Shown piece after piece: positions 48,485 to 62,425 of a DNA stretch of 64,000 nucleotides. A model generated the notes under the pieces. The model saw only the letters and a list, made by a program, of their open reading frames with translations, searched no databases and was not told the DNA's origin. The DNA lies in the NCBI GenBank assembly GCA_023159155.1, contig JAJNNX010000006.1:682001-746000 (forward strand), given 5' to 3'. Position numbers and translations under genes: made by a program. Origin of the DNA: Ustulina deusta (lineage: Eukaryota > Ascomycota > Sordariomycetes > Xylariales > Xylariaceae). Position 1 is the stretch's first letter, and each line of letters starts with the position of its first letter.

Positions 48485-51400
48485 CCTTTCTGCAAAAAAA
48501 AAAAAAATACGTCTATATATATTTAAATAAGTGCTTTCTAGCCAAAAAAAAATAGCCTTAAATATCTACCTGTTAATTTTAATCCAGGCCTTTATTTTAT
48601 TATACTATTAAATAGGGTTTTTTATATATAATATTAAAAGATTTTATTATATTATAACTTAAATATAAGGTTATTTTATATATTTTTTTATTAAAACTTT
48701 TTTATATTTTTTAGTATAGCTTTATTATTATTAAAATATTCTTTATTAAATTTATTATTTTTTATAGCTTCTAGCTATTTCTTTAACCTTATTAGCAGCC
48801 CTACTAATTTAGAGTTCTTATTATAAAACTTTTTTAGCGTTTTTATGCTATTTTTAAAATTTTTTACTAAATATTATTTATTATTAATATTTTAGCCTTT
48901 TTAATTAATTTAATATTATAGTTTTTTATAATATATTTTTAAAATTTTTACTTTTTTTATTATAAATTTTTTTTTATTTTTTAATTTAATTATTTTGCTT
49001 TTTAAGTTCTTTACTTTTTGCTTTAGCAATAAGTTATTAGAGTATTTTTGTAATTTATTAGTATAATATTTGTTTATAGTTCGCTAAAAAAAAAATATTT
49101 CAAATATAAAAATATTACTAACGTATACCAAAATCTTAAACGTTTATTATATTATTAAATAATTAAGCTTATTAAACAAGCAGTTTATTTTCTAGCTTTA
49201 TTATTTTTTTAGTATAAATATATAATCTTTTATATTAAAATTAGAATTTTTATAGCCTTTATTAGCTTGTTATATTATATAATTTTATATATTTTATAAA
49301 TATAACTTAACTATATTAATAAACTAGACTATTTTTTTAGCTTTTTTTTATATATCTTTTCTTAAAGCTTTTTTTTATACTAGTAATTTGTTTATTTTTT
49401 TTTAACTATTTTATTCTCCTAATCGAAATAAAATAATATTAAAAATCCTATTTTTACTTTATAGGGCGCCAAGCTTATAAACTTATACAATAAAACTACT
49501 TATACGTAATCTATAATAAATATCCTTTTAGACTAATCATCCTAATAATAGCTCACATAAAATCTCAACCTTTAATTAAAATATTTATTTATAATTTCTG
49601 CTTATCCTACTATTTTATAATATCCTATTAAAGCTAGAGTATAAGTTATACCTATTAGTTTATATAGTTTGTTTATAAATATAAATATAAATTATAATCC
49701 TTTATTTAAAGTAATTATTATAAGTACTCTAAATATTTTAAAAAAGCTTTTATAATATATACAGGCTGCATTTTTAAACATAGCTTATACTATATAAAAG
49801 ATTATCTATGCTTATTTATCTAACTAGTTAACCATTACTAATATATTATTATAACTATATTGATCCTTAAACATCTACTTAAAATCTATTATTAAATATT
49901 TCTATACTTTGTTAAATATTAAAAGCAGATATAATTTGCTAAAAATTTTATCTTTTAATATTTTAGCCGGGCAACATCCTAAATAGTTAGCTATATACGT
50001 ATTATAATCTTTTATTATCTTTAATTATTAATATTATTAAATAACCAGTTATTTTTTTTTTTTTTTAATTAGTTACATACGCAAATATAAAGTATCCAAA
50101 ACAACTAATTTATTTTTAAAAATTATAAATCCTTTTTTAATAATTTATAAGTTATTCTTTACGTTTATTTTAACTTTTTATTAGTAAATTTTTATACTAA
50201 AGTCTATTTTATTTTTATATAAAATATAGTTTATTAATTAAATATTTTTTAATTATTCTAAATTAATATAAAGTTATATTTTAGATAATATTATAATATT
50301 ATTTTTAAAAAAAAAATATTATATATAGATCTAAACAAAGTTATATGTTTATACGCTTTTTTCTTTTTAGTTTATATTTATAGATTTTTTTGTTTATAAA
50401 ATATTACGTTTGCTACTATATTTTCTTTTCCGGGTTAGTAAATAATTAAAAAGTTATATTTAAAAAATAAAAATGCTTATCTAGCTTATTTTAAATTAAA
50501 GTATTATTTTTTGCTAAAATATTCTAATGCTTTATAATCTATAAGGACTAAAAAACAATTACGGTTACTAATCAGTTCAGCTTGCTACTTCTTAAGTACT
50601 AGAGCTACTATTAATATTTTTTTATTATAAATACTATAATTTAATTCAATATTATATATAATTTTAAAATAAAATATAATAAAATATTATTTATTGCTAT
50701 ATAACTAGAATATAGCTTCTGCTGCTACGCTATTAAAAACGTTTATTTTTATTTTAGTAAACAGCTTATAATTAAAATACTTAAAAATAAAAATTAATAT
50801 AAGGACTTTTTTTAGTTTTTAAAAAACTTTTTTGTACTATTTGGTCTATTTAAATAGTACTTCTTTTTTTATTAAATAATTAAAAAAAACTGCTATTTTA
50901 TTATAATTCTTTATAAATTTTCAATAAAAGTTACAAAAACTTAAAAAAAATTAAACTTTTTTTATGGTTATAAGTGCTTTTTAGTTACGTACTATAGTAA
51001 TTTTAGCTAGGTTAACCTATATATTTTTAGTACTAATAATATACCTAAGGAACTTAGTTTTAGTTATATAAAATTTTAACTTTTTAAGGTCCGCTTGTAA
51101 ACCAATAGATTATAATTAAATAAAGACTTTTTTTATGTATACTTAGTATTTTTCCAAATTATTAAAATAAATAAAAATATTATCTATATAAGTATTATAA
51201 AAATTATTTAAATAATTAAATAAAATATTATTAATATATTTCTAAAATATAAAAAAGCTATTAATAAAACTAAACAAAAAAACATAATAATAGTATATAC
51301 TATAATAAATATAAAATATTATAAAATCTTTTTATTTTAGGTATACTTATATATAATAAAAAACCTGCCTTATATTAATTTTAGTAAAAATTTTAGGTTT

Positions 51401-54400
51401 AAAAATATATAACAAGGTCTCTTTAATTAGTGGTAAAAAATACTTATTTTTTTTAGTAATCTTATTTAATTTATAATAATTTATATAAAAATAGAGTTTA
51501 CTATAAGGTTTTTTTATAAATAAAACAAAAAATATAAATAAAGCGTTGCTTAACTTAATAAATTTTTTATATAAATTATTAATAAAATATTTTTTTATAG
51601 TTTTTAATTTGTTTAATAATATTTTATATAAAAAACTATAACTTAAGTTTTTTAAAAATTTTATATTTATAAATTTTATTTTATAATCTATTTATAGGCG
51701 GTAAGGCAATAAAATATTAGAATTTATTTTATTAAAAATATAAAAAAGGTTATAATATTTTAAGGATATAAGTTCTAAAGCTTTTTTTTTAAATTTTTTT
51801 TTTTTTTTTTAGAAAACAGTTCTTTTTTAGATTTGCGTTCTTTAATTACCTTATCCACTTAATAAATATTAATAATCTATATACTTTTATAAAAATTATT
51901 TTTCTGGACTATTTTTTTAAATATTATAATATTTACTATAATATACTATAGTTAATATTTATACTAACTAACGCTATTACGTTTTAACTAATATATACTA
52001 GCAATATTAGACTACTAATAAAAAGATTTATATTTTTTAGACTTTTGCCTTTTTTGTTCTTTTTTTTTTTTATTTTTTTTTTTATAAATAAGCTCGGATA
52101 AAAAAAAAATATTATATAAGTTTTTTTCCATTTTAGCAATATCTCTTACAATTAGATTACCTCTTTTTAGAATACTAATATAAAGTTGTTATATAATATT
52201 ACATGCCTGGTTGCACTAGTTTATAGCCTACTATTATTTTTTTTAATATTCTATATCTTTTTTTAATTTTATATTTTTACATTATATATTTATTTAAAAA
52301 AAAAATATAATAACTATTTTTTAGTATTATTTATTACTAGGTTATATTTATAGTTAGGTTTAGCTAGTAAGTCCAGTAGAAATACTAGTTTATTTTATTA
52401 ATAATTTAGCAAGATATTATAGGTTTAGAACTATAATTTATTAAAAATAACGTTATATTATATGTTTAATATAAATACTAAGATCTATTAAAAAGTATAG
52501 CTTTAAATTTTTAAATTAATTAATAATATTTGCTTAATTAATTACTAACTTTTATTATTATAACTTATTATAAAATATAGTAGTATTTTTATTATAATAA
52601 GTTATAATTATTGCAGGACTTTTTTAATAAAACAAATATTTATAAATATATATAATCTAGCTTTTATATTTTTAAAAGAATTATAAATTATTAAAAATAG
52701 TTTATTACTACTTATAGTATAAATATATAAAAAGAGCTTTTTTTTAAGAAATTTATTTATTATGTTTTTTTTTTTATAATCTAGAAATATATTCTTTAAA
52801 TAAGAGTTTATTTTACTTAAAGTTATTTTTTTAATAGTTTGGCGTAGTTTTTATTAGAACTATTTTTTAAAGCAAATATATTTAATCTATTATATTTTAT
52901 AAATATAATATTTATTTAGGCTTTATAGTTAGCTGTTATACTAGCTTTTATTAAACAATCTTTTAATATATATTTTTATTACTTATAATTAAAGCATTTT
53001 TTTTTTAAAATTAATTTTTTTATTTTATTATTACTAATTTTAAGGCCTTGGATCGCAAGTACTATATTGCCTTTTATACTTGCTTTATTTCTTTGGTTAG
53101 TGTTATTATTCTTTTTTATATTATTTTTAGCTATAATAGAAGTCTGCTCCTTAGCTTTATAAGCCACGTTTTTTTTCTAATTGCTAATATTTAGCTAATA
53201 AACAATTTAAGTAATATATTTTATATAAGCATTAAAAATAATACTGGCTTTAAAATACTTAAATATAGTCTTATTATAAAAACAAATTAAAAATTAATTT
53301 TTAAATTTTTATTTTTATTTTTTTTTATTAAAACATATCTTACTAGTAAATCGAATAAAATTATTTTTAAACTTAAAAAACTTATTTAAAGACTTGCTTT
53401 TAAAAAATAACTTTTTTTATTTTTTTTTAAATTTAGCGGTTTTATTAATATTATAGTAATTATTTTAAAAATAAATCAATAATATTACAGAAGTTTTGAT
53501 CTAATTTAAATAAATATTTTTAAAATAAAACTATAAGTTTTTTATAGTTTTTTTTTAAAAATAAGACTTAATATCTATTATTTTTGCAATATTATTAGTA
53601 AACTAATCTTTATTAATAAAAAAGTAGTTTTTTATACTTTTATACTATACTTTAAACTTAATTTTATTTTTTATTACGTTATTATAAAAAATAGTTATAT
53701 ATACTTAAGCAGTTTTATAAAACTTTTTTTTAGTTTAATCTAAGTATAAAGTTAACTAGTATTAAACAATCAAGTTTACTACGTACTAATTTATTTTTGT
53801 TATTTAATTCTGCAAATTATTACGCTAAATAATTATTATTTTAAGTTTATTTAAAAATTAATTAATAATTTGCTACTAGTCTATTTATTAAAAAATACTT
53901 ATATAATAAGTCAAAAAACTAAAATTACTAAACTTAAACTTAACAAGTTATACTTAAAGATTTTTAATTAAAATTTTTTAACTAATACTTTTATTAATAC
54001 CTAAATTAATAAAATATTTGCCCTACTTAAAAAAACCTATTATATTATTTTTAGTTTTTTATAATAATTTATATAGATCTAAAATATATTAAATATTAAT
54101 AATTATTATAATATTTTATAGTTTAAACTTTTACTACAAAGTTTTTAAATAATCTAAAATAATATTAAAAGTAGCCCGGTCTATAAGTTTTTTAAATATA
54201 AAAATTGCTTATTTTATTTTTAAAATAATTGCGCTAAAAAAAAAAACAAAATTATCTTTTTTAATATAAATTATTATATACTAGTTAATTAAATTTATAA
54301 CTTTTTTATTAAATTTTTTTTGCTTATAATAATATTAATAATTAATAAAAATAAAAATAATAATAACTTATTTAAATTTATTGCTTACTTAAATAATAAT

Positions 54401-54768
54401 AAGTTATTTATTTTTATTATTATTATATCCGGCTATAATAGATTAACTAGATAGAAGTTTTCGTATAAACAATATATTTAATAATTATTGTTATATATTA
54501 GAACAAAATCTTTTATTAGGTCAAAGCATGCCTTTTTTAAAGTTATCTAATAAAAAATATACTTTTTTATAAGCTGTGCTTTCTATATAGGTACGCTTTT
54601 CTAAAGTTTACGTTATACTCCTAAAACAAAAACTACTAGTAAGTTTTAGTAAATAGTTTAGAGTTATATTAAGTGGTTATAATGTACGCTATATATAAAT
54701 CGTTTAATTATTTAAAAAAATATTTAAAAACAGTCCTAATATATTTTATAAAAGTAATATTTAGATTA

Positions 54769-55039
54769 TTACGTGTTAAGCAATCATAAAAAGTAAGGCT
54801 TTATTTTAAAAGCGAACTTTATATTAAAATCTAAATATAAAAAAATAAAAAAGCTAATTTTATAAAAGTATATTACAAGTTTTTTATAAATAGATTGGTA
54901 GGAGGTGTAGGCAGCTGTTAAGTAATTGCCAAGTGCCGACCAGGTGTAAGTTATATAACCTAGGAATTAAAGATTGCGGTTTGTGTGGCTTGTGGGTCGC
55001 AGCCACGCTGCCGGCCACCAGCCACCATACCGTAACTAT
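54769..55039 (-). repeat. LTR of element 1, upstream (5') copy, less mutated
   Basis: 271 bp. It keeps G+C-rich stretches (GCAGCCACGCTGCCGGCCACC) at about 54998-55020 that are A+T-converted in the other copy. Exact ends are set by where the two copies stop matching. Confidence 0.85.
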
Positions 55040-55698
55040 ATACTTCTAAAATAATTTTTTAATACTAACAAAATAAGCATTAGCTAAAATATAAAAAAAG
55101 GTTATTAAGTTGTTTATAAAGCTTTAATATATATAGCTTTAAAAAAAAACATTAAAAAAAACAAATAAATAATATTTTTTAAATATATTAGCAGTAAAAG
55201 TATTGCTTTATTACTACTGCTTATTTTTAAAAGAATTAATATTTAAAATTAATAGTTTTTAAACATAAATTATAGTTTATTTAAAAACTAGCAGTTTAAA
55301 ACTTTGCTTAATAAATAAACCTGCAATTTTATTATTATTAATTAGCTTATTAATATTTTTATTTTATTTATTTAAGGCTGTTTTAATAATATATAAGTTA
55401 TATTAATATATAATAGCTATAACTTATATATAAATAATAACTTTTTATAGCTTTATTTTTTAAATAAAATATAGCTTGTTTTTTATAAACTATACTATAG
55501 CTATGTTATATAAGCGTTAAACATTAAAGTTTTTAGTTTATTAAAAAAAAAGCTTAAAAACAAAATTAAAAAAATATTTAAAAGCCGCTTTAACGTTATA
55601 TTTTTAAAAAAAAATATAATTATAGCATATAAACAAGCTTATAATACTGTTTTATTACTAAAAACTATTAAAAAAATATAAATAATAGCTAAAATATA

Positions 55699-55703
55699 AC
55701 TAA
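55699..55703. repeat. ACTAA target-site duplication, left of LTR element 2
   Basis: Five bases immediately before the LTR TGTCACG; identical to 61818-61822. Confidence 0.85.
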
Positions 55704-55944
55704 TGTCACGATTAGTCGAGTAAAGCTTCCATAGCTAGTTTATTAATACTATAAACAAAGACTCTAAGCTAAAAAAGAAAAAAAAAAAGAAAGGAAGAAA
55801 GTTAGAGTTTATAGGGTAGGTAGATATGGACTCTATGTGTATAGCTGTAGAGTTATAAGTTGGTCCGTGCGTAAACTTCTTATTTTATTACTATATAGGT
55901 CTAGAGTTCCTGCGGGTTTCGCTAAAACTATACTAACTATTATA
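55704..55944 (-). repeat. LTR of element 2, left copy
   Basis: 241 bp. Starts TGTCACGATTAG; its end (CTAACTATTATA) is the RIP-changed form of CTGACCGTCACA in the right copy. Confidence 0.9.
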
Positions 55945-58900
55945 CTATTTTTTTTTAAAACCGAAAGTTTAAATATAGTTTTAATTCGAGGTTATTAATA
56001 ATATTAAGTTTATATAGCTTTTTTATGTTATATTGCTTTATTATTATTTTTATAGTTGTTTGTAAATTTATTAACTATTATTATATATATTTATTTTTAT
56101 AATTTTATTAAAAGTCCAGAAGCTTTTTTATAAGTTTTATAAAATTAGTTAAGCTTAATTAATATATTTTTAAATTTTTAAGCTATATATTAGGTATTAT
56201 TAAGATTATAGCTTTTTTAAGCAATTTAGTATTGCAACTTTTTATTTTTTTTATATATTTTTAATTATTTGATTTATTTAATTTTAAATTCTGTTTTGCT
56301 ATTAATATTTTTAGCTAGAAGCAATAATTAAATTTGTTAAAATAAAGGGTTATTATTTATTTTTTAGAATTAGTTAGTATAAAATAAGTTTTTTATTTTA
56401 TAAAAATTAAGTAAATTAAAAATATAGCTAAATTTTTGTTTTTTTAGAATTTTAAAAAGTCTAACCGATTAAAAGTTTAATCTAATAGTTAGTACTTATA
56501 TTACAAAGCTTTTTTTTTTAAAAAAAACTTTATTTTTTATTTTAAAATCTATTAAGCGTTTTTTTTTGTTAACTTATAGCTTATATTATTTTTACGTAAT
56601 AATTGCTATATTATATACTATTTTTTAAACGTTTTAAATTTAACAAACTAGTTTAAGCGTTTATTATTTAATATTAAAATTTATAATAGTTTTACTAATA
56701 TTTATTATTAAAAAGTTTTATATTTTAATTTTTATTACTACTTTTAGTAGTAATATATTAATTAATAAATATTATAAAAAATTACATATAAAATTTAAAA
56801 TAAAAAAATAAATACTTTAATTATTTTAATATTTATTAATATAAAAACAAAATTATTAGTCTAATTCTTAATTAGTTAATTTTATTGCTTTTTAAGTTTA
56901 AAAGTAATAAATATTATTAAAGTAATACTTAGTACTTATAAAACTATTAATTATTGCTATAAATTTAAAAATAAATAGTTTTATATTATTTAATATTTAT
57001 ATATTTAATATACTAAAAAATCTATATAGATTTTTATAGTATTATATAACTAATAATTTTATAATATTTATTTTTTTGCTAAGTAAAGTTATAATCAAAC
57101 AATTAAACTTATTTATAAATATTTATATATAGTTATAACTTTATTAGTTAGATAGTATATTTTTACTATTTATTATTATATATTGCTATACTATAGCTAA
57201 TATAAGCAATAAATAAAAAAAGCTAAAAGTTTTATTTTATAATATTTTGTTTTTTTTATAATTATAATAATTATATATATATTATTTATAATTATATTTT
57301 AAATAAAACTAATAGTATTTTTATTTTAATATTTTAATTATTTTGTATTAACTTTAGTATATAATAATTAAAAATATATAAACTTTTTAAATTAAAGCTA
57401 TATAAAAAAAAATAGTCCTATTTAAAATAATTTCGGATATATATAGCTTTTTGTTTTTATTTTTTAAATCTTATAGCTAGTTTTTTTATTTAATTAGGTT
57501 TACTAAGTTAGCTTTTCGGAAAGTATTAAGTAATAAGTTTATAATTAATATAAGATTTAGTATTTTATTAAATAGAACTAATGCTATTATTTTTTTTTTA
57601 GCTTTTTTAGTTTTAATTATAAAAAGCTCGGCTATTTTTTTTAATAAAGCATTAGCTATTATTTTATTTTATTTTAATTAGTATTAAAAAATAATATTAA
57701 AGTTTAATAAAAAGTTGGCCTAATATATTTGTTATATTAATAAAATCTATTTATTTAAAAAATATAATAAAGCTTAATAATTAGTTATTATAAAAAACTT
57801 AATTTTAAAAAGTTTTAAATAATAATATTTTAAAGTTTATATTACTACTAAAAATTTATAGTTCTAAATTAAATAAGCTTACTTAATTAATATTATTATT
57901 TTAAAAAAATATTTTATAAGTTTTTAGGTTATATTTTTTTATTACTACTAAATAATTTTTTTTATTATATTATATAAAATATTTATTTTTATTTATATTA
58001 GTTAGCTAGGCCTAAAAAAAACTAAAATAAATACTTTATATATTAGTAGTTTTATATATTTAAAAGCTTATTTTTGTTTTAGTTCTATTATAAATAGCTT
58101 ATTTTTTTTTAATAATTAATTTAAAAAAGTAGTAATTTTATTAATATAATAAATAAATATATAAATATAATTATAAAGCTTTAAAAATAATTAAATTAAT
58201 TTAATATTTTTAAAATTATTAAAATTCTAATCTAAAATTGTTTAGATTGTTATAAGGTTAATTTTAATTTTAACTTTAGTTTTTATAACTATTTTTAAAT
58301 AATTAATAATAAATATATTAAAACAAAACTTTTTAATATTTTTTTAATATTTAGCTTAATATAAGCAATAAATTACTTTTTTATAATAAATTTAATACTA
58401 TTTTTTAGTTTTAAAATAAATTAAAATATTATTTATATAAATATTTATAAATTTATTTAAAAGTTTTTAAATTTATATATTAATAAAAGCTTACTATTAA
58501 ACAGGTCTTATTTTTAAACTAAATAATAAAACTTTTTATTAAAATATTTTTTTATAAGTTTAAAAAAAAAAATAATATAATTTTATAATTAATAATAATT
58601 AATAAAAAGCTTTAATAATATTTAGTTTTATAAAACAAGTAATATTATAATAATTAAATATAATATTACTAATATTTAAAGCTAATATAATATAGTTTTT
58701 TAAATATATATTTTTTTATTAGTAATTAATTATAAATTTATATTTAATTAACTTAAATTTAAATATAAACAAAATAAAAATAATATTTAAGTTTATATTT
58801 TATTTAATAAAATTTATAACTAGCAGTTTATTTATAAACTTTTTTTTAAATAAAATAAATTATATAAATATTTAATATTAATAAAGTTTAGAGGTATATT

Positions 58901-61577
58901 TTTTATTATTAAGTTTTAGTACTATATTAAATCTTAGTTATAATAGTAATAAAGTTTTAGATTTTTTTTTTAAAAAGAATTTTTTTAAATATAATAACTA
59001 AAAAAACAAAAAGTTTTATATTAATTTTATATGCTTAAAATCTTTTTTTTTTTAAAATAAGATTAGTTTATTATTAAAAATCTTTTATAGTACTACTTAA
59101 TTAATTTAAGTTTATTTTTTTTATAAAATATAAATTACTTTCGAGTTTTTTTTAAATAGCTTAATATAATTTTTTTTAATTATTACAAACTTAATTATAA
59201 TAAGTTTTTTTAAAAAAATTTTAATTAGTTGCTTTTATTTATTTTAATAAAAATAATTCTAAAAGTTTTATATAATTCTTTTAATAGTAGCTTAGTTTTT
59301 TTTTTTTTTAGAAATTATTATATAAACTTTTTTTGTTTTAGGTTTAAAAGTTTTAAGTTTTTTTTTTTTTTTTTTAGTTTTAGTTATTTTTAAACTAATT
59401 ATTTTATTTTTAAAAAATTATTTTAATATTTAATAATATTTTTCTAATGTTTAATTATATTAATTAGTATTTTTTTTATATTTTTAAGTTTATATTTTAT
59501 TATTTATAGCTAAAAAGTTTAATTATAATTATTAATAAAAATTAAACTAATAAAAATAAATTATTTAATTAGATTAACTATTATTTTTAAGTTTTTATTA
59601 AAATATTTTATTTTATTAATTATTTAATATTAATAATAATATTATAACTAAAATTAATAATTTAAAACGTTTAGTTTTTAAATTATTAATTATTAATTTT
59701 TATAATATATATTAAATATTTATAAATTTTACTAATTATTTTGCTTTAGTAGTTGCAAAGCTTTTAAAGTTTAGTTAAACGAACTATTTTTATTTTTAAT
59801 TATTATTTAACTTGTTATATAAACTTATAGCTAATTATTAAAAAAATATAAGTTTTAATATTATATAAAATTAAAGTTTTTATTTTAATACTATTAATTT
59901 ATAATTAAATAAGTATTTTAAAAATAATTAATTTATTTTAGCTATATATTTTAATTAAAATAAATAAAAAAATTAATAAAAAGATTTTTATTAGCTCTAT
60001 TTATTTTTTAAATCAAATAAACTATTAGAGCTATTTTTATTATAACTTTTTTTTATTAATTAAATACTTAAAACTTTAAACTTTTAATTAAAATAATTAA
60101 TTAATATATGCTTTTTTTTTTTATAAATAAAGCAGGTTTTATTATTTTAATAAGTTTTTTTTTTTTTTATAATTAGTACTTATTTTAGCTATTTTAAAAT
60201 AAATATTTTAGAACTTCTAAAGTTAGCTAAAAATTAATAAGCAAATTTACTAAAGTTTAATTATTTAAATTAGATTTTTATTTAATTAAACTAATAAGTT
60301 TAATTTATTAATAATTTTTATAAGCTTGCTTAATATTATATACTAATTTAATAACTTTATTAATAAATAATTTATAAAAAATATTTAAATTTATATAAAT
60401 TTTATATAAATTTTTTTTTAAGTTTATATTAAAATAATCCTATAATTTATATTTTTATTATAACTTTACAAATTAATATTTTTAAGCTAAACTATTAAAT
60501 ATAAAAATAAACTTATTAATATTTTTATTAGTTTTATATATATAAATTTAAAATATTTTATAAATAATAATTATTTAGTTAAAATTATAATAAACTACTA
60601 ATAAAGCTTAAATTATTTTAATAATACTACTAAATAATTTTTTAATTAAATAAAAATATATTTTTATTAATTTTTTAATATATTTTTTTAATTAGCTTAT
60701 AATATATTAAAGTTAGCTATTTTTAGTTCGGAATATAATAATATTTTTATTTAGCTTTTTTATTAATTTATAAACCTAGTTATTAAATAGGGCTTTATTT
60801 TTTATAAACTTGCTAAAATTAGTTTTTTATATTTTAGCTTTTTTAATATAAATAAAGTTTAAAACGCTAAAAAATAAGCTAATAAAATAAAAAGCAAATA
60901 AAGCAGCAAAACTAGAAAGTTTAAAGTTAGTGCTTTTAAATGTGTTTTTTATTATTAAATTGCGGTTATTTTTTAAAAGTATTAAAATAAACATATTAAA
61001 AAATTAATGTTTTACTTTTTTTATTTATTAAAAAAGTTCTGCTAGAACTAATATAAAATTATAAGTTTGTATAGCTATAATATTTAGTATTATATTTCTA
61101 AATATATTACTTATTTTAAGTTGTTTTAGTTCTAGTTTAAATTTTGTTTTTTTAGGTTTTAACTTTTTGTTTTTTTTAAATTTTTTTTTAAATATTAGTT
61201 TGTTTAAAACGTTTATAAAAAAATCTAGTGCTTAATTTTTTTTTTTTTTTACAAAAAAAAAGATTTTAAGATTGTCCGATAGTAAAAAGCTAATTATATT
61301 TAAAAATTAAAGTTGTTCTAATTGTTTAAAGATTAAAAATAGAATAAAAATATTTAAAGTTAAGTTTTTTGCAAGTTATTAGTTTTTAAGTAATATAAAA
61401 ATTAAAAGTTTTATTGGAGTTATATTAAAGTTAAATTTATATTATAAAATATATAATCTTTTATATTAAATATATAACTAAAAAAAAAAGTTTATTTATG
61501 TTTTGCTAACTATAGCAAAATAAAAAAAATATATTTATTAAACGCTTATTAATAAATAATTAATAAGCTTAAAGTAG

Positions 61578-61642
61578 TATTACGATTAGTTAAGTAAAGC
61601 TTTTATAGCTAGTTTATTAATACTATAAATAAAAACTCTAAG

Positions 61643-61676
<34 letters not shown>

Positions 61677-61817
61677 AGAGTTTACAGGGTGGGTAAATAT
61701 AGACTCTATGTGTGTAGCTGCAAAGTTATAGGTTGGTCCGTGCGTAAACTTCCTATCTTATCACTATGTAGGTCTGGAGTCCCTGCGGGTCTCGCCAAAA
61801 CTATACTGACCGTCACA
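61578..61817 (-). repeat. LTR of element 2, right copy
   Basis: 240 bp. Starts TATTACGATTAG (changed from TGTCACG) and ends CCGTCACA. It contains a pure A run at 61645-61673 (29 bases) where the other copy has a G-interrupted A tract. Confidence 0.9.
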
Positions 61818-61822
61818 ACTAA
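61818..61822. repeat. ACTAA target-site duplication, right of LTR element 2
   Basis: Five bases immediately after the LTR end CGTCACA; identical to 55699-55703. Confidence 0.85.
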
Positions 61823-61859
61823 AAAATATTTAATTACTATTATTTTTAAAATATATTAT

Positions 61860-62335
61860 GCTTAAAAATAAAAGTATTACTTACAAAGTTTAGCTAACAC
61901 CTATACTAACCGATTAACTTAAAACACCTAAATATTAGCTTAAACCAGGCTAAATAAAAATTACAACACTTATAAAAAACTAAAATTTATAATATACAAC
62001 TTAGAAATTAGCTAAGCACTACCTTTCCTTTAATAACCTACTATAAAAGCTATTTTTTATAAAGGCTAGCAAGGCCCTTAACTAGAAGGCCAAAAAAATT
62101 ATAATTTTAAAAATATACGTTAAGCTATTAAAAGCTAAACTAGCTAAAAAAACTATATTAAAACATAAATTAGTTAAATTGCTACTTAGTTATTGTTTTA
62201 TTTATATAACCTATATATAGCAAATCAAACAAAAATTGCAACAGCGAACGCTATATATAAATAAAGCTAAAAACAAAAACGTACTAAAAACAAAAAAAAC
62301 AAAAACTAAAAATATAATTAAGGTCAGAACATTTT
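61860..62335 (+). pseudogene. Remnant of the Fot1-like transposase C-terminus
   Basis: Own sequence of the DNA transposon to the right of LTR element 2. One plus-strand frame reads KASKALN-KAKK, LLKAKLAKKTILKHKLVK and KAKNKNVLKTKKTKTKN before a stop near 62335, interrupted by TAA/TAG codons. A long Lys-rich helical tail of this kind, close to the right repeat, is expected of pogo-type transposases. The call is inferred from position and composition. Confidence 0.4.
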
Positions 62336-62425
62336 AATATTTAATAAAAATACTAAAGTTAGCTATAAATACCATGTTATACTATAAATAATAGCTTCGA
62401 AAGTTGGTGGGTGGCTATTTTGGTG

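Larger units (their letters stand above)
48214..55039 (-). mobile_element. Ty3/Gypsy LTR retrotransposon 1, RIP-degraded, minus orientation
   Basis: Bounded by two direct repeats of 271 bp (48214-48484, 54769-55039). On the minus strand, decayed Gypsy motifs appear in family order toward lower coordinates. Near 51150-51190 a reverse-transcriptase segment reads YIDNIFIYFNNLEKY, normally Y-L/I-DD-I-L-I-F-S. It is followed by GLQADLKKLKFY and KTKFL. Near 50510-50590 lies an RNase H end (NRNCFLVL-DYKALEYF). Near 50420-50450 is the tail YNFLIIYRPGK. GAT to AAT in the YxDD box is the G-to-A change RIP makes. The integrase would lie at about 48.6-50.2 kb and gag near 53-54.7 kb, but I cannot read them. 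No intact ORF. The 5-bp duplication may be ATATA on both sides, weak in such A+T-rich context. Confidence 0.85.
55704..61817 (-). mobile_element. Ty3/Gypsy LTR retrotransposon 2, RIP-degraded, minus orientation
   Basis: LTRs 55704-55944 (241 bp) and 61578-61817 (240 bp) begin TG and end CA in their less mutated copies (TGTCACG..CGTCACA). The element is flanked by a perfect 5-bp target duplication, ACTAA, at 55699-55703 and 61818-61822. Minus-strand translation around 58340-58450 gives a reverse-transcriptase core, INIYINNILIYFKTKK then IYYKKVI, i.e. a Gypsy Y-x-DD-I-L-I-Y-S box with both Asp codons turned to Asn (YINN at 58428-58439). No intact ORF; stops throughout are TAG/TAA of RIP type. 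It sits inside the Fot1-like transposon in the same orientation as element 1. Confidence 0.88.

Noticed and set aside
52979..53167. 62-codon minus-strand Lys/Asn-rich ORF
   Set aside because: Inside the degraded retrotransposon; composition reflects A+T bias, possibly a gag zinc-knuckle remnant, but not readable.
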